Positions 21,700 to 31,569 of a stretch of 64,000 bases of DNA are shown piece after piece. Within the stretch, counting starts at the first letter, position 1. Every line of letters begins with the position of its first letter. Source of the stretch: Blastobasis lacticolella (taxonomy: Eukaryota > Arthropoda > Insecta > Lepidoptera > Blastobasidae); NCBI GenBank assembly GCA_905147135.1, contig LR990064.1, positions 12,604,001 to 12,668,000 on the forward strand, in the 5' to 3' direction. The position numbers and the translations under genes are program-made. The notes under the pieces were generated by a model. It saw only the letters and a program-made list of their open reading frames with translations, did no database searches and was not told the DNA's origin.

Positions 21700-21965
21700 A
21701 AGAACTAGCCAGGCATTTGAACTCAATCTCACCTGGAGATAAGTGACGATGCTAAAGACGCAGCCTGTCTATTAACAGCCTCTTCATTCTAGCCTTGAAG
21801 GCGTCCAAATTATAATGATCAGGAAACTCGCAGGCAACGTGTTTATATGTACGTTTTCACCCGGATTCCATCCAAAAATGTGCTAATTCGGCTTTCCCGT
21901 GAGATCTTGTCATTTGCCAAGGCATAAAGTACCTTATACCACGCAGAAAGAATTTAGCTTCCTAT
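21700..21965 (-). mobile_element. LINE C-terminal remnant
   Basis: The minus strand contains the complement of the LP..VF.DHYN(L)DAFKA motif ('gccttgaaggcgtccaaatt') and continues into 'ctgtctattaacagcctctt'. Same family as 9058-9276 and 30355-30560. Confidence 0.6.
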
Positions 21966-22159
21966 TATACATTATTCCTATTAACGTATGTTTTGAACAT
22001 TTATTGTTGTGCTTTCTACTGATAAATAAATTATTGGCGCGTTTGTAGTCCAAAAGCGGGCGGTTCGTGCCGTTGTCGGCATCACTGACCAGGAGGAATC
22101 CTGCAGGCATTTATTTAAAAAATTAGGCATACTCACACTGCCATGTGAGTATATATATC

Positions 22160-22796
22160 AGATTGCGATATTCACTTACCGGAATGTAGGTATGTTCAAT
22201 CGGAAGCATGCATCGTCGCGCGCCTTAAGAAGCAACAAAGACGAGGGCCAACTTCTCCTAGTGCTCCATAAGCTTACAAAATCCGAACGGTCGGTGTATG
22301 TTTTGGGGCCGACTGTCTTCAATAAACTCCCGGAACACGTTAAGAATGCAACTGCCATCAATAGTTTTAAATGTAAACTAAAAAAGTGGTTACTGGACCA
22401 ATCCTTTTACGACTTTGACGAATTTGTCAATTTGAAACATATACACTATATATATAGTATTATATTTATTTATATAGTATAGGTATAGTGTTATATTGTT
22501 GTATATTTAGGGGACTACTAATGTACTTAATTAAACATAAGGTAATGTTCAAATAATTAGTTGTAGTAATAATAATTAGTAGATAATATAATTTAAGTAG
22601 TAGTTATTTAATTTAATACCTCATTATTGCCTCCACCGCTTCTTAAATGTCCTTTCAGATTGTTTAAGGTTGGCTGGAAGAAATCCCATTGTGGGATAAG
22701 CCCGCCTTTGCTTTGTAAAATTATTTTTGTATTTCCTGTATTTATTTAGCAATAAAGAGTTTACATACATACATACATACATACACCAAAAGGTGT
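22160..22796 (+). mobile_element. LINE 3' end with ORF2 C-terminus and (TACA)n tail
   Basis: The frame 22192-22482 has the closing LINE motif VYVLGPTVFNKLPEHVKNAT followed by SFKCKLKKWLL. The 3' UTR contains 'ggctggaagaaatcccattg' and ends 'caataaagagtttacatac' in a six-unit tetranucleotide tail (to about 22796). The ORF end is intact; the 5' part is missing. This is a different family from the WNELP-type copies. Confidence 0.85.
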
Positions 22797-22849
22797 AGTT
22801 TAATTTCATTTGCTGGCTTAAAACCGGACTATGTTATTTGTTATTATTA

Positions 22850-22992
22850 TTGTAATAAGTAACGACATTTAGAATTTTTTTATGAAAGTATAATACCACA
22901 GCCTCCTTGTATGATAATACTCAACTGTATCATTCATTATCTATTGACTTGTAACACTGTTACCAATAAAGTATTTGTATTTGTATTATTTA
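22850..22992 (+). mobile_element. LINE-type tail
   Basis: Ends 'accaataaagtatttgtatt' followed by a TTTGTATT repeat, a LINE-like 3' terminus with no coding part visible. Confidence 0.4.
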
Positions 22993-24120
22993 TTTTATAT
23001 ACCAAAGCGTAAAGAAAGAAGCCCTTTGTGTTTTTACTGTAATTTTTTTTTTAATTGACTCAATAGCAGTAGCGTTAAATACTATACTCTGATACACATA
23101 TACTCTGCCAAAATTTATCTTTTTCTCCTCTTTTATTTTTTATTATTTTTCCACTTTTCGCTCGGCCAACCTTAAAAATCTCATCACAAACATAATTATC
23201 TACCAAACACACATCCCACATCCCATTACCAAAAGTCTTTAATGCAATTTGCCGCAGGTTGTTAATTTATTTCGCTATACATCGCTTGTTACTCACAGAG
23301 GGAACGAAAGGGGGTAGGCGTGAAACATCGATGAATATCATCGTGCAAAGGGTCATGTCAATGTCATTCAGCGTTATTGGAGCCGATCCCGCGGTGTTGA
23401 GAGCTCGATGGGACTGGATGGGATATTGGGGCGAGTAATTGCATTTTTTTTTGTACAATGTGCTACGAAATTTCATTATTTATGTGATGGTTGCATTGTT
23501 GTGTTCCGGTTTGAAGGATAAGGTTGCTAGGGAATTACAGGCGTGAGGTGTTTTATCGTAGTTCTCACAGTGACAACGCACTTTTGTTACGTGCAACTTA
23601 AATGTGTGAATTGTAGATTATGGGCGACAGTTACCATCTCCCACCTGATGTCTGCTCGTTTGTCGCTGAATAGCATAAAAGAAACAGTAAGCTAAGTTAT
23701 CTAGTTCTAGCAGTAAGCAACATTCTTGCGATGATGTTATGATTCTTGTTTGAATGATAAGTTAGCAGATTTGTCAATTCAGTTATTATAGTAGGTTTGG
23801 CATCATAAAATCTATCTACTAGATACTTAGGTCACCTACGACGCGGACGATAAATAATCGAAATGCATGCTTGTAGAATAAAAACGTAGACTTGATCCTT
23901 ACAATTTTCTCTTAGCTTATAAAATCATAAATTCGGAGCACACAATACAATGAACATTTCAAAAGGACGACACCAACAAACAGAAAAGAAAAGAAAATCC
24001 ATAAATTCCATTGCCGTATCGCGTAGCGCGAATAAATAAATAAATATTTTTTAATAAGCACAGCTCGAGACAGGCTTGTCACATCTAGGAGAGGAATGGC
24101 CCAGGCACAGCTAGTGATGC
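22993..24120. other. Nothing recognised
   Basis: Non-coding; small frames such as 23267-23476 show no domain. No defined repeat within this window. Confidence 0.5.
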
Positions 24121-24121
24121 A

Positions 24122-24685
24122 AAAAACGAATATCGACAGCTAATATCACGCTGATGTTGGGAGGCGGTGTGTGATTTTAGATTGCAGTTTTAACGTGTTC
24201 CCGTACTTCCTTGACCTCATTTCGGGTTTATACTTTTGCGTCGAATAGGTGTGTAAGTCATATTCTCAACTCAACTGAATCAACTAATACAGGTTCCAAA
24301 TTTCTAATAACAACTGTTAAAAAGTCATAATTTTTGCAAATCTTAACGCCAAGATGATGATGATGATGATGATGAACTTTTAGAAATCTTTTTCAGTTTG
24401 TTGATGGCCTAATGGTTAAGGGATCCGACTCGAGGTACAGGGTTCAAACCTCAGTGCTAGTCGGTACTACTGTCATATTCCCCTCTTAACAGGGCCACGG
24501 AGGTTAGATGGCAGTCGCACGAATGTCGACAGCTAATATCACGCTGATGTTGGGAGGCGGTGTGTGATTTTAGATTGCAGTTTTAACGTGTTCCCGTACT
24601 TCCTTGACCTTATTTCGAAATGGGGTTCATACTTTTGCGTCGAATAGGTGTGTAAGTCATACACTGAATCAACTGATACGAGTTC
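24122..24685. repeat. Local direct duplication (~170 bp, two copies)
   Basis: 24122-24298 and 24519-24685 share long near-identical runs (for instance 'gctaatatcacgctgatgtt' and 'ttgcgtcgaataggtgtgta'). The start-to-start distance is 397 bp; a (GAT)7 microsatellite (about 24353-24375) and a SINE-D fragment lie between. Confidence 0.85.
24398..24515 (+). mobile_element. SINE-D fragment
   Basis: tRNA-like head with A-box region 'ggcctaatggttaaggga' and B box 'gggttcaaacctc', then a jump to the 'cacggaggttagatggcagt' segment: internally deleted. Confidence 0.7.
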
Positions 24686-24721
24686 CTCTAAGAAAATAAA
24701 TAAATAATAATAAATATTCGT

Positions 24722-24957
24722 GTACAAATTCACACAGCGCCATCTAGCCTTAAACTAAGCAAAGCTTGTACTATGGGTGCTGGATAACTGATATACTACT
24801 TAAATACTTTTAAATACATACTTATTATACATAGAACACCCAGACCCGTAACAGAAATTAAAATTCATCATTTCAATTTCTGCCCGGCCGGGAATCGAAC
24901 CCGGGTCCTCTTGCGTGGCTGACCGACATGTTGACCATTGAACCACTCAGGTCGTCA
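24722..24957 (-). mobile_element. SINE-B copy
   Basis: Full-length minus-strand copy: 'cacacagcgccatctagcc' end, 'ccagacccgtaacagaaatt' body, B box complement 'ggaatcgaacccgggtcct' and 'attgaaccactcaggtcgt' A-box end. Confidence 0.9.
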
Positions 24958-25189
24958 AAAAAGCTCAATAGAAGTCACACTTTTGCAGATTTCTTTTCTG
25001 AAAACACTAGTATTTTTTACTTAGACCAGCCAGGCATTTCACCGCCATCTCACCTGGTAAGATTATAATGATCAGCGAACACACTCGCGGGATTTAAATA
25101 ACGTGGCTGCTTAACAGTCGACTATCGGACTTTAGTCTCCTCTACATCTGTGGAGGGTTTTGTCGTAATCACAACGCTTTACTGTAGAG

Positions 25190-25395
25190 CGTAAGTGGCC
25201 TAATAGTCTGACATGTATTTCGAGGTACAGGGTTTGAACCTCTTGTCAATCGGTACATCAATAATATTGCCCTGTCAACAGAACGGCAGTTGCTACACTG
25301 TAATTACCTGATCTGACAAATTCTGGATAATGGTGAAGGCGGACTTCGGGGCCTCTGCGCAAGAGCACATCCGGGACATTAACACCAAAATGAGG
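25190..25395 (+). mobile_element. SINE-D copy, internally deleted
   Basis: Head 'gtaagtggcctaatagtctg ... ggtttgaacctc' and the 3' portion 'tgatctgacaaattctgg ... gcacatccgggacattaac' are joined after loss of the middle. Confidence 0.7.
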
Positions 25396-25438
25396 AGAAC
25401 AAGTCCTTACTCACTTGAAATACTCTAGCAACCTCACA

Positions 25439-25665
25439 CCTGTATTCAGCAGCGTCACTATGAGGTCTCACAGTGTGCGCGAACGCACAGGGTTCCAACT
25501 GACAATATTTGAGTGGCCATCGGCGCTAGTGAATGCATTGCTAAGGTAGTGATCAAAATTGACCAATAATAGAGCTGTTAAACCCAGTACGTTCACTCAA
25601 CAAAGAGCCGATAAGTGAACGCATAGTAATGCTACTTTACTAAGACAAGTGTTTGTGAATACAGG
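25439..25665 (+). mobile_element. MITE-G, best copy (227 bp)
   Basis: Ends in a perfect 10-bp inverted repeat, CCTGTATTCA at 25439-25448 and TGAATACAGG at 25656-25665. Body blocks recur at 19563-19785 and, split, at 12097-12975. I see no clear target duplication. Non-coding. Confidence 0.7.
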
Positions 25666-25699
25666 GGGCGATTTTCGCCCTTTTGACATTAGAATTCTA

Positions 25700-25925
25700 C
25701 ATTTTCTCTACCTACAAATATCAATTAAAAATTCATAATGTTTTAAACTATCGCGGTTATTATTACACATTTTAAGGGTATGTTCCGGGTTTCCTACCGC
25801 GTACCTTTGTTGACGAGTAGCCCGATATTTCGACACAGTTGCATGCATCGGGTCGTCCCGTGACCATGATGCATGCAACCGAAACCCGGAACATACCCTT
25901 AAAATAATTAAAAAGTCACCGAAAC
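25700..25925 (+). repeat. Repeat K with nested inverted repeats
   Basis: TTTTAAGGGTATGTTCCGGG near 25782 is matched inverted at about 25882-25904, and an inner GTTGCATGCATC/GATGCATGCAAC pair lies between. The blocks 'actatcgcggttattatt' and 'gacgagtagcccgatatttc' recur inverted at 42305-42500, so this is a dispersed family. Class unknown. Confidence 0.7.
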
Positions 25926-26445
25926 TCAAACAAAAAAAAGTAATTCTCATCGATTTTCGTTAATCCATTATTGTCGAAGATGGTTTTAAATTACATTATT
26001 AATTGAGATATTTAGCTAGAAAATATGTCGAATTCGACATGTCACACCGCGGGAATTAGGCCCCAGGTGTAAATCTACATAAAAATCTCAACAAAAAATT
26101 TTGAAATAAAAACTCGCTCAAAAAGTTTACCGCAAAACCTTTATCGACACGTGCCCATCCCTACTTCGTTAGTGATCCGACAATTGTTTACTAATTGATA
26201 TCGAAAACTTGGTTAATTAATGAGTGAACGCCGAGTGGCCCTCTGCGAGGCCAATTAGCGCTGTGCCCGCCAATTATGCGACAATTGTGACATTTACACA
26301 GCCGACACGCGTTACGTTTGGGAACCGAAGTTTTACATTCGGAACTGTAGTATTGGGACGACTTAGGGATACGCGGAAAAAGTAGCAAGGCCCCTTCCCA
26401 GACTCCCTTCAGATTCCCTTGCCAGACTAAACATATAAATGATTG

Positions 26446-26600
26446 CTAGAACAGATTCACACAGCGCTATCTAACCCCAAAGTAAGCAAAGCTTATGTTA
26501 TGGGTGTTAGATAACTGAAAAACTACTAATGTACTTTTTTTTTTAAATACATGCTTATTATATGTACGACACCCAAACCCGAGAAATTAAAATTCAAAAA
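26446..26600 (-). mobile_element. SINE-B fragment
   Basis: Keeps 'ttcacacagcgctatctaac' through 'cccaaacccgagaaattaaa'; the tRNA-like head is missing. Confidence 0.75.
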
Positions 26601-26609
26601 AAGTTGGTT

Positions 26610-27075
26610 TTGCCAATGTCCATAGTTTGTATGTTCTAGTTGTAAATACTACAATATCGTACCTTTTAACAAGCTGCTCTTTTAATACATATACACACAG
26701 GTAACCAAAGAGTGACACAATTAAAGCACACTTTCATACATATACAGTATACATCTACCTACACCTGTTAAACCGATGAAAGCGCTTTAAAACGTTGTAA
26801 TAATCGAAAAAAAATGGCTCGACATAAAAGTTTAATAAGCCATGTCGGTTCCCATTCTGGAGCGAACTATTTTTCCAATGGAAAAAATGGGAAAATAACG
26901 GGAAAACGGTTCAACGTTTCCTGCCTCGTTACCCATGAAGCTACTGCAGTGCAAATCTAGTTTTATTACTTTTTAATTTTTCAATGCCCAGGGTTATTGG
27001 CTTTTCAGTTTGCAGCGAGTTTCCTGCGTTGGCTGTTTGCAATGATCAAATACATGCTCTGTTTTACGAGTTCCG
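26610..27075. other. Nothing recognised
   Basis: Non-coding, AT-rich, no repeat match in this window. Confidence 0.5.
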
Positions 27076-27078
27076 GGG

Positions 27079-27350
27079 GTGCTTTGGGAACCCTCTATGA
27101 CTGTGAACTGTAGCTTTGTCTTTACCAAGTTAATACCACGCACACTAAGATTGTGGAATGAGCTATCTGGAGAGTTTCTCCCTGGAGAGTACAACATGGA
27201 GTTCTTCAAGAAAGGGGTAAAAAGGTTTTTACGGGGTCGGCAACGTGTGGGTGATGCCCCTGGTATTGCAAACGTCCATAGGCTGCGGTGACTACTTACC
27301 ATGAGGCAGGCCATAAGCTTGTTTGCCTCCTTAGTGGTAAAAAAAATACG
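27079..27350 (+). pseudogene. LINE ORF2 C-terminus (WNELSGEFLP type)
   Basis: Open frame to the TGA at 27289 with RTLRLWNELSGEFLPGEYN, MEFFKKGVKRFLRGRQRVG and DAPGIANVHRLR. Nearly identical in this part to the minus-strand copy at 11360-11690. The 3' tail 'aggcaggccataagcttgtt' ends in an A-run at about 27341. 5'-truncated. Confidence 0.8.
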
Positions 27351-27514
27351 CATTCAGCTTGAGGGACCCGGGAGCTAGGGGTCGATTTTGACGCTAGCTT
27401 TATCTAGCGCTCAGTGTCGGACGCTTGGATCCATAACTCCCGTTCTACTTGCACTATCGAACTGAATCTCATTTCATTACATAGCAAATTAAGAATAGTT
27501 TAAATTCTACCAAC

Positions 27515-27673
27515 CTCGGTCTCCCTTGAGCTCGGTGTTCCCCCGGTACCAGACCAGCGCGGCGGCGGGGCGGGCGGCGCGCGCTGCGCACTCCAGCTCC
27601 ACCGCAGCCCCTTCACGCACCTCCAGCTTGGAGTTGGACGCGTGGTTGGTGATGTTGACGGCGGTGGGCGGCG
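27515..27673 (-). CDS. Internal exon of an immunoglobulin-superfamily protein
   Basis: On the minus strand a pyrimidine-rich acceptor (TTTCTCTTTGTCCCCAG) precedes 159 nt of GC-rich coding sequence, closed by a donor CGAG|GTTGGT. The peptide starts PPTAVNIT, continues KLEVREGAAVELECAARAA and ALVWYRGNTELKGDR: the B-strand cysteine (LEC) and the C-strand tryptophan (VWYR) of an Ig domain, spaced as in C2/CD80-like domains of insect neuronal adhesion proteins such as sidestep, nephrin or kirrel relatives. Both ends are phase 1, the usual phase for Ig exons. The second cysteine should lie in the next exon, which is not in view, so introns are large. GC content and codon use differ sharply from the flanks. 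The family is firm; the exact gene is not identifiable. Confidence 0.8.
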
Positions 27674-27849
27674 CTGGGGACAAAGAGAAATCGTATATTG
27701 TAATAATAAGTGTGAATAGTACAGCTCTTGCTCACGAGATGGCGCTGCCTGTATTTTGAAACGCGGTAGCGATGTAGCACCACGAAAATCCTTGAAGTGA
27801 TTTCTCTTTTCCTGTGGAGTGTTGCATTCGTTCGATGACCACTAAAAAC

Positions 27850-28275
27850 TAGAGGTGCGCGGAACCGTTATATTTATATAACATAACGTAACGTTATGCT
27901 ATTGAAAACATTATGTTATTGTTATTTTTAACGTTATAATATAACACCCTAACATAATTTTGTGTACTGTATAACGGCCGCCGTTTTTCAGTTTGTATTA
28001 TTATTTACAGTTGATTAAGTACCTTGGGGAACAAAATCGTATATAAAAATGTATTATTAATCAACATATTTGTATCACCGCGCACAAACATTAGTTTTGC
28101 GACTTTCGACGACATTAATCGCATAGATAACAGAAAAAATAACACAACAATATTATGGTTATCTTGTGTTATAATATATTAGTAGCAGAAAATATTATGT
28201 ATTAATATTAGGTGTTATAAGTATATTTTTATACCGTTATAATATACCCATTATGTAATATAACAAACACCTCTA
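27850..28275. mobile_element. hAT-type MITE (426 bp) with 8-bp target duplication
   Basis: Ends TAGAGGTG and CACCTCTA (8-bp TIRs) and is flanked by the exact direct repeat CTAAAAAC at 27842-27849 and 28276-28283; 8 bp is the hAT signature. The interior is very AT-rich with many GTTATAAC-like inverted runs; no transposase. It lies about 180 bp from the Ig exon, in the upstream intron of that minus-strand gene. Confidence 0.9.
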
Positions 28276-28283
28276 CTAAAAAC

Positions 28284-29575
28284 CCATTCGTTGAAATTAT
28301 TTGTCCAAAGAATAACTGATTGTACCAAATGCAAAATCCATTTTTCAAGCGAAACTTTTCAGTCCAATCTCTCCGTTGATCTGGGAAAGGGTGAAATCTT
28401 TTCGGAGCAACTTTTAACCGACTTGGAGGAATATGGGGTTAATTTGTCACCATCAGTTTTAATATTCAAATGACGTAGGACTATAACTCATTGGCCGCCA
28501 TTTTACGTTGTCAACTCTGTAGGATTATGGGCTGCCCGCATACTGATGTGGTGACCGACTCTTTCCACGTCTGACTTTTGGTGACCGACAAAGATGGATT
28601 TTTAATTAATATAGCATAATCACATGATAATAAGCTGTGGATAGCAGAATCTGTGAAGACCTGTTTATAATCGTGATATAAAACCGCCAGCTTAAGATAA
28701 ACTTTTACTTTGATGCAGCGATCAAATTTGGTTTTGACCATCATCAGGCTTTAAAAGGTCATGGCTGTGAACAGACCGTGCTTGGAACCAATAAACCGTT
28801 TACAAGAGTAGCTTCTCAAAACTTCACATAGATGGCGCGCTCTAACGAAATATAATAATATATAATCTTTTGGCTATTGTTGTAGTTGTATTGCAAACCA
28901 AATTATTATGTGTGACTATCATTATTCATCGCCTCGGAACAAGTAAAACCGCGTGTAAAACCGCGAGAAAGAAAACATACTGTGCCGACCCCAAATGAAT
29001 GGGATAAGGGCAGGAAAATGATGATAAACGCTAGTTATTATTTGCTAAAGTGCTACCATTCTTATCTGAGGTTTGTTTATTTAATTTTCATGCACCGATG
29101 AGTCGAGGTGGACACAAAACTATAAAGATTTATCTTCCAGTTAACCAGAAATCGATTAATAAAAGTTATATACAGCCACCTCGTGACAATATACTAGTAG
29201 TACATACATAGCACATACTCACGCCCGTTTTCTATAGGGGTAGGCGAATATAAAAAAACAACAGCACCGCGCACCGCACCGGTATGCGGAAGCGACCAAA
29301 AGCGCCGCGCCGTAAATTAAATATTAGCCGCGAAAAAATGTCGGCTTAATATAATGTTAAATGAAAAACGATCGGTACCGTCAAATAATTTACACCATTT
29401 TAGAGGGTAGCAGGGAATAAATCCATGGTTTATTAATATTACGGAGTTCCCTGTTAATATTACGGAGATCGCTGCAGTGTTCTATTCGGCTATTGGATTT
29501 TTGGACGGACCCTGTTTGAATATGCAATGGAGTAATTTCCCTTGAAAAATTACATAGCCATTTTTTCTTGAGCAT
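28284..29575. other. Mostly unrecognised, with a LINE tail scrap
   Basis: About 28935-29030 ('tgtgccgaccccaaatgaat', 'gataagggcaggaaaatgat') resembles a LINE 3' end finishing in GATGAT. The rest, including frames at 28291-28473 and 28511-28744, has no recognisable content. Confidence 0.4.
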
Positions 29576-29579
29576 CGAT

Positions 29580-29915
29580 GGTCGGGGTTAAGATATTTGA
29601 CTCGTAAGCGGGAGGTACCAGGTTCGAATCCCACAGCGGGGATGTACAAATGACTGTTTTCTGAGTTATGTCCATTAGTTGAATACTAACCGATGATCTT
29701 ACGGTGAGGGAAAACATTGTGATGAAATCTGCACACGGCGACTGAATGTGTAACCATGATCAAATTGTTTCTGGTTTCTGGCAGGGTCGTGGAGGTCTGA
29801 TTGTTGTCGCTCCACCTAATTACAGGTAATCTGATCTACCAAATCCTGGATCATAATCAAGGCGGATACCAGGCCCTCGTACGTAAGAGCACAACCAGGA
29901 CATTAACGCCAATAT
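29580..29915 (+). mobile_element. SINE-D copy, near full length
   Basis: A tRNA-like head (B box GGTTCGAATCCC), 'gagttatgtccattagttga', 'cttacggtgagggaaaac' and a 3' end 'gagcacaaccaggacattaacgcca'-type segment (split here as two adjoining blocks). Confidence 0.85.
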
Positions 29916-30354
29916 GATTATTTTTTTATTCAACAGTTTTTTTTAAATCAGACATCCTCATGGGCGACTACTACATGGGATACTAATAGGGCGCTAGTCT
30001 GATGCCATATTTTCGTAAGATTTCGTAAATACTATCACGATGTCTTTGTTTATAATATACCTGTCTACTTTATCTGCTCCATACCTCAGTTATTCCTTCA
30101 ACAAAAGCCGTGTGACGTCACCCTAGGAGACATACTGACACTGACATTGGAGCCGTGTGAAAGAGCACGCACTAGAGATGTTATTATACCTTTTGTGTAC
30201 AAATTTAGAACTACACGGTTGTTGTTTTCCACCGATACTAGCTTTTGCACGTGACTTCGTTCGCTTCTCCGAGTTTTGCTCACATTTCACTGGAATTTGA
30301 GTGAACTTTAGACCATCCTGGGAAATCGTATTTAAAAAGACAACAACAAGGCAT

Positions 30355-30560
30355 TAGACAGCCGACACTTGGTGGTAAGTGACGATGCGGCCAATGATGG
30401 AGCATGCCTGTCTAGGAACAGTCTATTCACTCTAGCCTTAAAGGCGTCCAGATTATAAGATGATCAGGGAACATACTTTCAGCCGTATGCATTATAAAGG
30501 TTGAACCAAACCGGTGGTAGTTAACTAGAAGGTCCACGATATAAGGAAGAAATCCCCATT
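30355..30560 (-). mobile_element. LINE C-terminal remnant
   Basis: Contains the complement of the FK-A motif ('gccttaaaggcgtccagatt') and 'gcctgtctaggaacagtcta'; same family as 9058-9276 and 21700-21965. Confidence 0.6.
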
Positions 30561-30675
30561 ATTTTTTCAGAACCCAAAGTACTTATGACACCGACACGCC
30601 GAGATGATTATTTTCACTTTACTACAAGTCAATCAGAAACAAGTGGTCAGTGGCCATTAGCGCTGAGGTGTCCGT

Positions 30676-30887
30676 CAGGCGGGTGTCGTACAAGGCGACT
30701 AATGTTTTCGAGGCAAAAGATCTAGAGTCTTCATCAGGCAGCAGCGTTTTCCATTGTTATATTTATACACTGCGATCTCCAACCCGCCTGCCGAGCCTGC
30801 AAATTATGGCATTAACCTCCTCTCTCGCGGGAGAGGCCCTAAGTCCTGCAGTGGGCTGTTAATGGGCTGTGACGATGATGATGATGA
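30676..30887 (+). mobile_element. SINE-A copy, 5'-truncated
   Basis: Starts at 'gggtgtcgtacaaggcgact', ends in (GAT)n at about 30887; one internal block is deleted. Confidence 0.85.
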
Positions 30888-30899
30888 ATCAGAAACAAA

Positions 30900-31349
30900 G
30901 GCACAAAATAAGAAACTACGAATTTTTTTTTATTTTCCTACTGCAACAAAAGATTAATATTTCAAAGCTTAAAAACGGAACGTAATCAGCTAATTTACAA
31001 ATTCCCCGCTGGAACGAAGGGAAAAAAACGCACCCAAATTTTCCATTTAGGCCCTCGGGCAATCCATCACGCCTTCGGTCCAAAATTTTGTTTGTAAGCA
31101 GTTTCAGAGGACAGGGGGGCTGACGAAATCTTGCGAAGTTATTTTCCATAAAAGGGATCCCAAAACTTCTCCAGTGAAGACTATCTGCTGTATTATTAAT
31201 AGATCGGCACTGACTAGTGATATTTTGGATCAAACCCCTTTTTTTTTCGTACAAAACACGCCGTTTTTGTTGTCAAACGATTTCGACAGATTTTGCCGGT
31301 TTTTTGGGGGTAGCTTTGTTCGAATTTATGGTCTCGGAGTTGTCACTTC
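30900..31349. other. Left flank of the LTR element
   Basis: Non-coding sequence with T-runs. The bases next to the insertion ('gttgtcacttctattg') continue on the far side as 'tattgtatgggtg', giving the pre-insertion site. Confidence 0.5.
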
Positions 31350-31354
31350 TATTG

Positions 31355-31532
31355 TGTTATATTATTAAAACTCACTGTTTTATAGTAATTAAACGTATTT
31401 TATTCAGACTCCTTCTTTTACAGGTTAGTTTGACGAACCTCAAAACGTGGTTACATAGACGTCAAATCTCTCTGACAGTCTGAGCTGTCATAATCATATT
31501 TTTATAAATATTTATGGCTTAGCCATCCAACA
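31355..31532 (-). repeat. 3' LTR (178 bp)
   Basis: On the element's strand it begins TGTTGGATGG and ends AATATAACA. AATAAA (complement at 31399-31404) is the likely polyadenylation signal. Identical to the 5' LTR. Confidence 0.95.
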
Positions 31533-31569
31533 CGTTCTCTAACAAAAATAAAAAATGAACAAAACTAAA

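Noticed and set aside
27526..27759. Plus-strand open frame across the Ig exon
   Set aside because: Antisense shadow of the GC-rich minus-strand exon; splice sites and Ig motifs fit only the minus strand.
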